A stretch of DNA of 5,285 nucleotides from Nitrososphaerales archaeon TH5893 (GTDB lineage Archaea > Thermoproteota > Nitrososphaeria > Nitrososphaerales > Nitrososphaeraceae), in NCBI GenBank assembly GCA_014523685.1, contig JAATVT010000060.1, positions 1 to 5,285 of the forward strand, read 5' to 3'. Shown piece by piece: positions 1 to 5,048 of the stretch. The notes beneath the pieces are model-generated. The model was not told where the DNA came from. It did no database searches and saw only the letters and a list, made by a program, of their open reading frames with translations. Position 1 is the first letter of the stretch, and the number at the start of each line of letters is the position of its first letter. A program made the position numbers and the translations under genes.

Positions 1-99
1 CTCGCATACAGGTTCACCATTTCTCGCATATTTGTGTGGCACTGAGTTATCCGAAATTTCAAACTCCCTGTCACAATAAGCACACCTGAATCTCTTCAT
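1..99 (-). CDS. Small zinc-ribbon protein, N-terminal part (cut by window edge)
   Basis: Reading from the ATG at 99-97 toward position 1 gives 33 codons without a stop, beginning MKRFRCAYCDREFEI and ending GEPVCE at the window edge. Cys6 and Cys9 form a CxxC knuckle. Cys32 is probably the first cysteine of the second knuckle, whose partner lies outside the window. This is the layout of the short stand-alone zinc-ribbon proteins common in Nitrososphaerota, which are generally assumed to bind nucleic acid or protein partners; no specific role can be assigned. There is no clear Shine-Dalgarno. An AT-rich TATA-like stretch (TTTTATGTT on the minus strand, about 141-150) lies at a distance that would give a short leader. 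The gene diverges from the plus-strand small genes to the right. Confidence 0.6.
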   Translation of the reverse strand, partial: MKRFRCAYCDREFEISDNSVPHKYARNGEPVCE

Positions 100-320
100 A
101 TCTTATCACGAAGTTGCATTTACTTTAACATTATTATGCAACATAAAATATTATCCATTGAATCATTTTTTCAACCCTTCATGTTGCTTTTCAAATACGA
201 TTCCGATATACAGATAATGATCATGATTGTATAGGCGGTACTATAATATTGGTAATGATATGGGCGATTACAAGAATTCCAGGAAATCCCATCACAGGAA
301 GAGGCTGACCCATAAGTGAG
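100..320. promoter_or_regulatory. Divergent intergenic region with candidate TATA boxes
   Basis: This AT-rich spacer separates the minus-strand zinc-ribbon gene from the plus-strand small genes. A plus-strand TATA-like element CTATAATAT is at 241-249, which would place transcription start near 270 by the usual archaeal spacing. A minus-strand TATA-like stretch is near 141-150 and overlaps a small dyad (TTATG at 134-138, CATAA at 142-146). A palindrome ATGATCAT is at 217-224. A 19-codon plus-strand reading frame (260-319, MGDYKNSRKSHHRKRLTHK) is very basic and ends one base before the next ATG; it is too short to call as a gene. Confidence 0.3.
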
Positions 321-431
321 ATGGCAACAGCGGTAGAAATATTTCAAATTGCTTACGTTGTAATAACAATAATAATACTAGTAAAGGAAAGTCACGGACA
401 AAAGATTAGTCCAAAAGAAAAGATAGATTAG
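321..431 (+). CDS. Candidate 36-aa single-helix membrane microprotein
   Basis: The ATG at 321-323 opens 36 codons ending at TAG 429-431. An in-frame TGA at 306-308 rules out a longer N-terminus. The product starts MATAVEIFQIAYVV, continues through ITIIILV as one hydrophobic stretch (about residues 4-21), and ends in a charged, Lys-rich tail (residues 22-36). That is the shape of a small single-pass membrane protein. There is no strong Shine-Dalgarno; the bases just upstream are AAGTGAG. It ends 73 bases before the zinc-finger start at 505 on the same strand, so both could share a transcript from the TATA-like box at 241-249. I do not recognise a family. A chance open frame in AT-rich DNA is a real alternative at this length. 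Confidence 0.35.
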   Translation: MATAVEIFQIAYVVITIIILVKESHGQKISPKEKID

Positions 432-504
432 AAAAAGTTGTGTGCAACAATTCTCCTTCCTTGCACAAAACTTTTACAGTAGGATCAACAACAAGGATAC
501 AGAA

Positions 505-651
505 ATGTTTGGTAGAGCAAAGTGTAAGCTGTGTGGAGATAGTGTTAGATTTGCATTAAGACATTTAAGAGAAAAACACCCAGAAACTTTGAAAGACAGG
601 GACGTAATAAAATTGAATATGTCCAGGATATTAGAGAAATTTTTCAGATAA
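505..651 (+). CDS. Small C2H2-type zinc-finger protein (48 aa)
   Basis: The product begins MFGRAKCKLCGDSVRFALRH and carries one complete zinc-binding set. From Met1 the ligands are Cys7, Cys10, His20 and His25 (C-x2-C-x9-H-x4-H), followed by a Lys/Arg-rich helical tail ending in EKFFR. This is a single C2H2 (BED-like) finger, a class of tiny stand-alone finger proteins seen in Nitrososphaerota. A nucleic-acid-binding or regulatory role is inferred from the fold. I chose ATG 505 because AAGGA lies at 493-497 with a 7-base spacer and because the finger follows directly. The same frame is open back to a GTG at 442, which would add 21 unremarkable residues (69 aa), but that start lacks a comparable ribosome site. 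It may be cotranscribed with the upstream microprotein. Confidence 0.7.
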   Translation: MFGRAKCKLCGDSVRFALRHLREKHPETLKDRDVIKLNMSRILEKFFR

Positions 652-737
652 TACTGTTACAGCATTAATTGCCATTATTACGGATATAATTATTGTGCTC
701 TTCTGAATCTTATTAGCTAAAGGTAATTCTGGTTATG

Positions 738-933
738 TTAATAAATCATAATTTCATTTTCTTCTAACCATTGTTCATATTCCTGAGGGTTCTAGTTTTG
801 TAATGATCTTTTTATACTTGTTACAATGATATCGTGTAAATCTAGCATCATTTAATCTTCCTACAGGTCATCCTAACCAAAGATTTTAGCAGTCGATTAG
901 AGCTCTACCTTTTGAATGTCCATGTAATTTCAT
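738..933 (-). pseudogene. Broken small gene (two in-frame stops and one frameshift), family not recognised
   Basis: From ATG 933-931, preceded by AGGA a few bases upstream, the minus strand reads MKLHGHSKGRALIDC, then TAA (888-886), NLWLG, TGA (870-868), then PVGRLNDARFTRYHCNKY and KKIITKLEP. The frame then fails, but dropping one base of the GGG run at 787-789 joins it to QEYEQWLEENEIMIY and a TAA stop at 740-738. The repaired product would be about 65 residues with good amphipathic, charged protein character on both sides of the shift. The span of 196 bases (65 codons plus one base) fits a single inserted base. His, Cys and Lys/Arg content suggests a small metal- or nucleic-acid-binding protein, but I cannot name it. 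Sequencing error could explain the indel but hardly both stops as well. Confidence 0.5.
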
Positions 934-1185
934 AATTCCTGCTAAAATTATGAGAAAGCAAAGATTTGACTCATTTTTTCCACCAGATGATTAAGCTTTA
1001 AAGGTTTCTGAATTTGTATTATCCATACTGATGATGACAAAAAGACTTGTTCTCTAGGCTGCATCACAAAATGGTTTTGCAGTAAAAATAAAGGGAAATG
1101 ATGAGTATGAGACAAATCTTCTCTCTCTTTTCTCCCTAAATGCATTTATCTTAGCAAGTCATATAGTATAGTAGCAGTAGAGGAT
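934..1185. other. AT-rich noncoding stretch
   Basis: I see no supported gene here. A 65-codon minus-strand frame at 948-1145 (MHLGRKEREDLSHTHHFPLF and on) has no recognisable domain, no ribosome site and a composition expected of a chance frame. Two plus-strand RTGATGA motifs (near 1029 and 1099) resemble C boxes of C/D guide RNAs but lack properly spaced D boxes. Confidence 0.4.
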
Positions 1186-1204
1186 AGATGTATGTGATAC
1201 ATCT
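1186..1204. repeat. Perfect 8-bp inverted repeat with 3-base spacer
   Basis: AGATGTAT (1186-1193) and ATACATCT (1197-1204) are exact reverse complements separated by GTG. As DNA this is an operator-like dyad; as RNA it is a tight hairpin. No T-run follows on either side, so it is not a simple terminator. It is the left end of the dyad-rich interval running to 1408. Confidence 0.6.
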
Positions 1205-1211
1205 GGCTCTA

Positions 1212-1277
1212 AGGAATCAGATAAAAGCATGCCAGGGTAGAAGTTGATTAACACCACTTTTCGCCTGTTTGATTCCT
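1212..1277 (+). ncRNA. Candidate structured RNA: 12-bp helix closing a 42-base loop
   Basis: AGGAATCA (1212-1219) pairs exactly with TGATTCCT (1270-1277). In plus-strand RNA the helix continues inward through 1220-1223 and 1266-1269 using two G-U pairs, giving 12 base pairs. A second short helix can form inside it from AAAAG (1223-1227, sharing base 1223) and CTTTT (1257-1261). There is no promoter evidence strong enough to fix ends or strand. The G-U pairs favour the plus strand, since the complement would put A-C mismatches there. It matches no RNA class I know, and it may simply be the remains of an inverted repeat. Confidence 0.2.
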
Positions 1278-1309
1278 CTATTGCTACTTTATTAAAAATT
1301 CAATGAAAC

Positions 1310-1332
1310 TAGCAGCTCACCAGAGCTGACAC
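1310..1332. repeat. Left copy of imperfect direct repeat flanking the GC-rich block
   Basis: The left copy reads TAGCAGCT (1310-1317), ten bases, then GACAC (1328-1332). At 3400-3412 the same two words occur fused as TAGCAGCTGACAC. AATTC lies shortly upstream of both copies (1297-1301 and 3389-3393), and TGGT follows both. The two copies bracket the foreign PLD gene by about 2.09 kb. It could be a worn attachment or insertion duplication, or chance. Confidence 0.25.
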
Positions 1333-1338
1333 TGGTGA
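1313..1338. repeat. Two overlapping, mutually exclusive hairpins
   Basis: CAGCTC-ACCA-GAGCTG (1313-1328) forms a 6-bp stem with a four-base loop. TCACCAG (1317-1323) and CTGGTGA (1332-1338) form a 7-bp stem with an 8-base loop. The two share bases 1317-1328, so only one can form at a time. The segment also carries the left copy of the direct repeat seen again at 3400-3412. Confidence 0.5.
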
Positions 1339-1365
1339 ATATACGACATATGATTTTACCCGTAG

Positions 1366-1408
1366 CTACATGTAGGGTTTGATTCTTTAAAGAACATCTT
1401 CAGCTGAA
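1366..1408. repeat. Cluster of three perfect palindromes
   Basis: CTACATGTAG (1366-1375), TTCTTTAAAGAA (1383-1394) and TTCAGCTGAA (1399-1408) are each perfectly palindromic (10, 12 and 10 bp) and lie within 43 bases, just outside the GC-rich block. Binding sites for dimeric proteins, or a recombination or insertion boundary, are both possible; no gene start lies immediately next to them. Confidence 0.5.
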
Positions 1409-1484
1409 AGGCTTTCGTATATTAATGAGGACGTTAGAGTCATTCGCGCCATGGACCTCTGGTCAGCACCCTAGAGTTTGAGTT

Positions 1485-1508
1485 CAGCGGTTGCCGACAG
1501 TACCGCTG
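1485..1508 (-). repeat. 7-bp inverted repeat downstream of the PLD-type gene
   Basis: CAGCGGT (1485-1491) and ACCGCTG (1502-1508) pair exactly with a 10-base loop, about 60 bases past the PLD-gene stop on its transcribed strand. No U-run follows, so it is not a classical intrinsic terminator. It may be a transcript-end structure carried over with the acquired DNA. Confidence 0.3.
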
Positions 1509-1568
1509 GAACGAAAGGCTAGCAACATTATGTTTATGACCATGGAACCTACCTCAGTATGTGAGCCC

Positions 1569-3278
1569 CTAAGCGAAAAGTTCGCGGTCTCTAATTTTCC
1601 TAACTTTTGTATAATCTTCGACCCACCAGGCCTTTTCCCTCTTGCTTCGTGGAGGCTTTTTCAGAACAAGTTCCTTCCGTGCCTTAGTTTTTTGCTGTTT
1701 CACTCTGAAATGGTAGTGGTCGATAATGCGTAGTGCCTCGACTACGTATGAGACTGCGATCCGGCGGTCGCGGAAGAGAAGTAAGTTTTCACCGTTCTTG
1801 ATATCCGCTGGCGAAGAGAAGTTGTACGAGCCAAGATATACACGGGCTGTAGGCTTGTCAAAATCGATGACAACGAATTTGTGGTGCATGCGGATGCCGC
1901 CACCGCCAGTTGGCTCCGCAGAGAAAGGCTTCGGGACATTCTTCGTCAGCGCCGCGGGAAAGACGGGCGAAACATTGCCGTCCGGCTTCTGGAGATCGAG
2001 GCCGCCGACTTTCCGGTCGGAGATACCATACACGAAGATCTCGTCTCGATGTGATACCTTCTTGATCGCGTTCAGAATGACCCCTGGGGTTTGGTAGAGG
2101 AATGCTAAGGAAAAAAATAGGGACGAAGTGGTATTTGTTTCGATGTCATCAGCGATCGTTTTCAACAATGCATTCGAGGGTCCGTGGGGAGAAAACGTCA
2201 CACGCGCTCGGATCCCAGGCAGGCCGAGGTTGCTCCAGTTTGCAGACGCCGTCTCACGGAAGGTCGGGGACGTCTGAGACCAATAGTCTTCAAACGCCGC
2301 CAAGAATGGTTCAACCGCGCTTGCTCCTTGCAGGATCACGGCGTTGTTGGATTGCACAAAAAACCCGCGCCAGCTGAAATTGGTCGAGCCGCATACCACC
2401 ATCTGACCGCGGGGGCCGTCGACCACGATTATCTTGTTGTGCTGGAGGTTCGACATATGCTGCCGCTTCACATTGGCAGTGCCTGCCGAGTCAGATAGGT
2501 GTGCAGCCGCTTGTGTTTCGCCAGATCCAGGCTCGCCATGGTCCTGGCTGTCGTCAATGATGATCTTCAGACGATCCCCAAGCTTCTCTAAGCGCGACAC
2601 TATTTCGGGTTCACTGAGATCATAGGCTACCACGCGGACCTTGGCGTTATTGTCGGCGAGGGCTTTGTCGAGCACCTCGAGGATGGCATTGAACGCTTCG
2701 AAGCCCATCCACTTTAGAGCCTCAATAGCCTTGGGATGAGTCGGAATGAAGTTCAAGCCATCCGCTGCCTTGGCGGGCAGCAGCTTGGAGATGGGCCCAT
2801 ACGACGCGTATCGATCCACGAATGCCTGAGACGAAACGAAGCCACGGGTGAATGTGACGTTAAGCAACTCCGGATAAGTCTCACGCCGGAGCTCGACTGC
2901 TGCCTCTTGTTCCTCGCCGTAGCTCAGCTCGTCATTATCGTTCATGAACACCGGCTTGACCCTGTAAATAAACTCACCTAGGAGCTCGGCATTGCGGGGA
3001 AAATGCACCCAACGGAATTTCTGGATCGGCGAGAGCATGGTGGACAATATGTTCGGGTTGACCTGACCGCTGGCAGCGCGGAAGCCTAGGCGGTTCTTCA
3101 AAGCGTAGAATCGGTCGCCGTTTGGTTCCTTGTACTCGATGGCGAAGCCTACGAAGTCTTGGGGTGGCTTTCCGACCTTCCAGTCCATCGCAAGGAGAGT
3201 CATGCCGTCGCCGCGATGAAGTTTTAGAGTAAATGGCGCCGCCGCATTATGACCACTGACTTGAAATTCAGCGGCCAT
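1569..3278 (-). CDS. Phospholipase-D-superfamily protein with two HKD motifs (569 aa)
   Basis: The protein starts MAAEFQVSGHNAAAPFTLKL. Residues about 1-135 form a beta-rich, fibronectin-like region without a signal peptide. Two catalytic half-sites follow. The first is HNKIIVVD (His280, Lys282, Asp287) with GSTNFS at 297-302; the second is HHKFVVID (His465, Lys467, Asp472) with GSYNFS at 483-488. Both have the full HxK(x)4D signature, so a two-lobed, active phosphodiester hydrolase or transferase is expected. The family includes phospholipases, cardiolipin synthases and nucleases, and the substrate cannot be told from sequence. A basic tail (about 525-569) ends in RDRELFA, so the C-terminus seems complete. 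ATG 3278 was chosen because GGGGAG sits 6 bases upstream; an ATG at 3311 and a TTG at 3323 (584 aa) are alternatives. The gene is far more GC-rich than its surroundings and stands alone, which suggests transfer from a bacterium. A TATA-like run, TCTAAAAGT (about 3324-3332), lies upstream on the minus strand. Confidence 0.9.
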   Translation of the reverse strand: MAAEFQVSGHNAAAPFTLKLHRGDGMTLLAMDWKVGKPPQDFVGFAIEYKEPNGDRFYALKNRLGFRAASGQVNPNILSTMLSPIQKFRWVHFPRNAELLGEFIYRVKPVFMNDNDELSYGEEQEAAVELRRETYPELLNVTFTRGFVSSQAFVDRYASYGPISKLLPAKAADGLNFIPTHPKAIEALKWMGFEAFNAILEVLDKALADNNAKVRVVAYDLSEPEIVSRLEKLGDRLKIIIDDSQDHGEPGSGETQAAAHLSDSAGTANVKRQHMSNLQHNKIIVVDGPRGQMVVCGSTNFSWRGFFVQSNNAVILQGASAVEPFLAAFEDYWSQTSPTFRETASANWSNLGLPGIRARVTFSPHGPSNALLKTIADDIETNTTSSLFFSLAFLYQTPGVILNAIKKVSHRDEIFVYGISDRKVGGLDLQKPDGNVSPVFPAALTKNVPKPFSAEPTGGGGIRMHHKFVVIDFDKPTARVYLGSYNFSSPADIKNGENLLLFRDRRIAVSYVVEALRIIDHYHFRVKQQKTKARKELVLKKPPRSKREKAWWVEDYTKVRKIRDRELFA

Positions 3279-3284
3279 TGTAGG

Positions 3285-3290
3285 CTCCCC
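3285..3290 (-). promoter_or_regulatory. Shine-Dalgarno site of the PLD-type gene
   Basis: GGGGAG on the minus strand lies six bases before ATG 3278. It is the strongest ribosome site in the window and decides the start in favour of Met16 of the longest open frame. It contrasts with the weak or absent sites of the neighbouring genes, as expected for a gene of bacterial origin. Confidence 0.65.
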
Positions 3291-3323
3291 GAGAGTGCGT
3301 CCGTTCCGCATTGAAAGAGGCAA

Positions 3324-3765
3324 CTTTTAGATTTGTCACGGGGTAAGGTATGGGGTGACTCTTTTATCCTTATTGGGAAAATCTTTGTAATTCCACCATT
3401 AGCAGCTGACACACCTTTCTGGTCGAAGCAGGAGTAATGCCAGCTTTAGTGCTTTTGCGGTTCAGGTATAGCTAACCAGTCTTATACGGGTTCTAATGCT
3501 TTTGTTCTTATTTAGTTTTTTTTGCTATATGGCATGAGTTAATCTGTGTCCCAAGACAGATCTGACTACAATATAGTAGAAAGCGCACCAAAATTCACTC
3601 AATTTTGCTACTCGGAATATGCTATTAAGAACTGATATCGTTATTGGACTCTATTGCATCTAATCATCGGTAAACTACTTTTGTTCTTATCTTTTTCTTT
3701 ACTAAGATCGGGTATGATCTACAGTATTGCCAAAGGTCATGGCAATCATCATTCCAAAGCCTTTT
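3324..3765. other. AT-rich stretch without an intact gene
   Basis: No frame of useful length is open here. Small structures are present: GTCAC/GTGAC (3335-3339 and 3355-3359) around a repeated GGGGTRA word just upstream of the PLD gene; ATCTGT/ACAGAT (3542-3561); AGATC/GATCT (3705-3720); and ATTGCCA/TGGCAAT with a 7-base loop (3726-3746). A 13-base word CTTTTGTTCTTAT occurs at 3499-3511 and 3678-3690. If the integrase remnant to the right was once complete, its C-terminal catalytic part (HxxR and Tyr) should have lain here on the minus strand. I cannot find it in any frame, so that end has been lost or has decayed beyond recognition. Confidence 0.4.
3400..3412. repeat. Right copy of imperfect direct repeat flanking the GC-rich block
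   Basis: TAGCAGCTGACAC here matches the left copy (1310-1332) apart from a ten-base insertion in the left copy. It lies about 120 bases upstream of the PLD-type gene start, near the point where base composition returns to AT-rich. Confidence 0.25.
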
Positions 3766-3960
3766 TCAGACTTTGTAAATTAATCTAGCATCAGACTCGT
3801 TTCTAAAAGGATGTTCATTGAGCCAATCCCTAACATAGGGAAGAGAGCAGGTCAGAAGTACGGGCCCAGTGCCAGTTTTTGCTTCATGGGGAACTTCCCC
3901 TTCCCCATATTTTTCTTTTAAGCAGATAGTATCTAACTTACATAATGCATCTTCAATAAT
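3766..3960 (-). pseudogene. Remnant of a tyrosine recombinase (archaeal-type integrase), frameshifted
   Basis: On the minus strand, 3960-3901 reads IIEDALCKLDTICLKEKYGE. After a shift, 3898-3839 reads EVPHEAKTGTGPVLLTCSLP. After a second shift in the CCCC run (GGGG at 3838-3841 on the plus strand), 3840-3781 reads PYVRDWLNEHPFRNESDARL, followed by IYKV and a TGA at 3768-3766. Joined, this matches the middle of the catalytic domain of archaeal integrases: an LKL..I strand, the KTG turn carrying the catalytic lysine, the VLL strand, then P-Y-V-R-D-W-L-N-E-H-P-F and DARL. Tyrosine recombinases cut and rejoin DNA at attachment sites of viruses, plasmids and integrated elements. This copy cannot be functional: the frames are broken and the C-terminal HxxR and tyrosine are not detectable. 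Upstream, in the same frame as the first segment, IRDKLFDVL-stop-GFRIP (within 4021-4080) may be the remains of the segment bearing the first catalytic arginine. Confidence 0.6.
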
Positions 3961-4408
3961 TTCTTAAAAATCTTTATCTCCTATCACGCGTGACATCTCT
4001 GATCAATTTTCTCTTGGGATTCTGAAGCCTCATAAAACATCGAATAATTTATCCCGAATCTGATACGTGCCTTCTATCTTGCTTCCCAAGACAAACGCGG
4101 TTTGTAACTCAAACAAAAACAGTAGTATTCTCGCTTTACATTTTGTTGCCCTTCTTTTCCGACAAAATTAATACAAAGACAACAGAGGTAGCACACCATT
4201 CTACTATCAGGGTGAAGAACTTTTTTAATTCCTTGTCATTAAGAATAATACATTTTTGAACTATCTGAATAAGTCCGGTCGTTCTTCTACTGTTCCCGTC
4301 AGTTTAGCGCATCCTTCTTTCTATATTTAACCCCCAAATTGCATATAGTCCCATGCGGCGCCATCCGGCTTGAAATATGACGTATGTCAAGATAGTCGAT
4401 TATTAACT
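3961..4408 (-). other. Decayed, protein-like but non-functional stretch
   Basis: There is no intact gene. On the minus strand, 4140-4021 is open in one frame (CKARILLFLFELQTAFVLGS and on to IRDKLFDVL) in phase with the first integrase segment, with stops inside GFRIPREN and after GDKDF. It may be the N-terminal part of the dead integrase. Farther right, 4303-4136 is an open frame of 55 codons with no ATG at its head; it includes IIKDKELKK-like charged residues (actual reading IILNDKELKKFF) and a hydrophobic stretch TLIVEWCATSVVFVLIL. I do not recognise it. Just past the neighbouring gene's stop, two other frames read protein-like across a GGGGG run near 4330-4336. Neither can be assigned. Confidence 0.3.
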
Positions 4409-4966
4409 TTACTGTGATAGAGTAAATTCTTTTACTATATCGAAGGTTTGACCAGAATTTTCATCAGTAGGGATCCATTTAACCATATAATCTCCTGGCT
4501 CAAGGGTATCTGTGCCAGTCAAGGAGAGGTCAAAATATAATTCTTTATTCTGGTGATGCGATATGAGTTCCGTCATAGGAATATCCTGTTGTCTTCCAAA
4601 TTCCGCCCCATTTCTGTCAGTTAGTATCATATCGGCAGTCATTTTCATACCATATAATTTAGTACCATTTTCGTCTGTTAGTGTCTTATATGTATAGCCA
4701 GCAGGCTCACTGTATATAATGACCTCATCTCCTAACTTAAACACATTAGAAGGTCTTTCTGTGTAGACTCCATAGCCCTCGGGCTCAGAAGAAACAAACG
4801 TATCAAATACTGATCTAAATTTTGTTTCGTTCGCTACTGATGGGTTAGCTAACTGTGATTGTCCAAAGGCAAATTGTTGACGTGGCCCTTGTTGTATTGT
4901 AATAATAGTAGACAAGAATAGTGCAGCAGATGTGCCTAATAGGATAAACCGAATATTTTGCTCCAT
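4409..4966 (-). CDS. Secreted or membrane-anchored beta-rich protein of unknown function (185 aa)
   Basis: The protein starts MEQNIRFILLGTSAALFLST: a short charged head and a hydrophobic segment (about residues 7-24), then QQFAFGQSQ, a plausible signal-peptide end or the close of an N-terminal anchor. The rest, placed outside the cell, is a beta-strand-rich domain. Motifs include EGYGVYTERPSNVFKLGDEV, then IIYSEPAGYTY, GMKMTADMILTDRNGAEFG, and a final LEPGDYMVKWIPTDE with a closing strand FDIVKEFTL. There are no cysteines and no catalytic pattern, which fits an adhesive, surface or ligand-binding module. Exported proteins of this shape are frequent in Nitrososphaerota. ATG 4966 was chosen because a TATA box at 4993-5001 puts transcription start about 4-5 bases before it. 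The in-frame ATG at 4984 would lie upstream of that start and give 191 aa. Codon use is AT-rich like the rest of the host sequence. Confidence 0.7.
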   Translation of the reverse strand: MEQNIRFILLGTSAALFLSTIITIQQGPRQQFAFGQSQLANPSVANETKFRSVFDTFVSSEPEGYGVYTERPSNVFKLGDEVIIYSEPAGYTYKTLTDENGTKLYGMKMTADMILTDRNGAEFGRQQDIPMTELISHHQNKELYFDLSLTGTDTLEPGDYMVKWIPTDENSGQTFDIVKEFTLSQ

Positions 4967-4992
4967 AACTATAACAATCAACATAACTAATT

Positions 4993-5001
4993 CATATAAA
5001 G
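4993..5001 (-). promoter_or_regulatory. Archaeal TATA box for the 185-aa secreted protein
   Basis: The minus strand reads CTTTATATG here, a good archaeal TATA match. Its centre lies about 31 bases before ATG 4966, so with the usual 26-27 base spacing the transcript would be almost leaderless. That fits the lack of any Shine-Dalgarno and argues against the upstream ATG at 4984. Confidence 0.5.
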
Positions 5002-5048
5002 ATTAAGTCAGTCTAAGTGAAGATTCCTTTGACCAATACAGTCAATTG

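Larger units (their letters stand above)
1440..3300. other. GC-rich block, probable horizontally acquired DNA
   Basis: Composition changes sharply at about 1440 and again at about 3300. A sample line inside (2641-2700) has 34 of 60 bases G/C, against 18 of 60 in a sample line outside (3661-3720). The block coincides with the PLD-type gene plus about 130 bases beyond its stop. No transposase or intact integrase accompanies it; a decayed integrase lies 0.5 kb to the right. Bacterial origin is inferred from composition, from the strong Shine-Dalgarno and from the character of the encoded protein. Confidence 0.6.

Noticed and set aside
1020..1110. C/D-box guide RNA (RTGATGA motifs near 1029 and 1099)
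   Set aside because: No CTGA D box at suitable spacing and no C'/D' pair.
948..1145. 65-codon minus-strand open frame
   Set aside because: It has no domain, no ribosome site and no plausible partner. Low-complexity His/Leu/Gln composition fits a chance frame.
1332..1480. Plus-strand frame reading FFKEHLQLKGFRILMRT, resembling the start of a response-regulator receiver
   Set aside because: It lacks the acidic Asp pair and the phosphoacceptor region and contains a stop; the similarity is too short to support.
1491..2981. Several plus-strand open frames of 60-120 codons inside the PLD gene
   Set aside because: They are antisense shadows of a GC-rich coding frame and show no domain or start signals of their own.
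3499..3690. 13-base direct repeat CTTTTGTTCTTAT
   Set aside because: Low-complexity T-rich word; not enough to call a repeat array or CRISPR.
839..3793. Exact 12-base repeat AATCTAGCATCA at 839-850 and 3782-3793
   Set aside because: About one such match is expected by chance in a window this size with AT-rich composition. Both copies merely encode DAR in unrelated remnants.
3887..3915. Plus-strand intrinsic terminator: perfect 8-bp stem followed by ATTTTTCTTTT
   Set aside because: No plus-strand gene lies upstream, and the T-run is the complement of Lys codons (KEKY) in the minus-strand integrase remnant. The hairpin is better seen as part of the broken gene.
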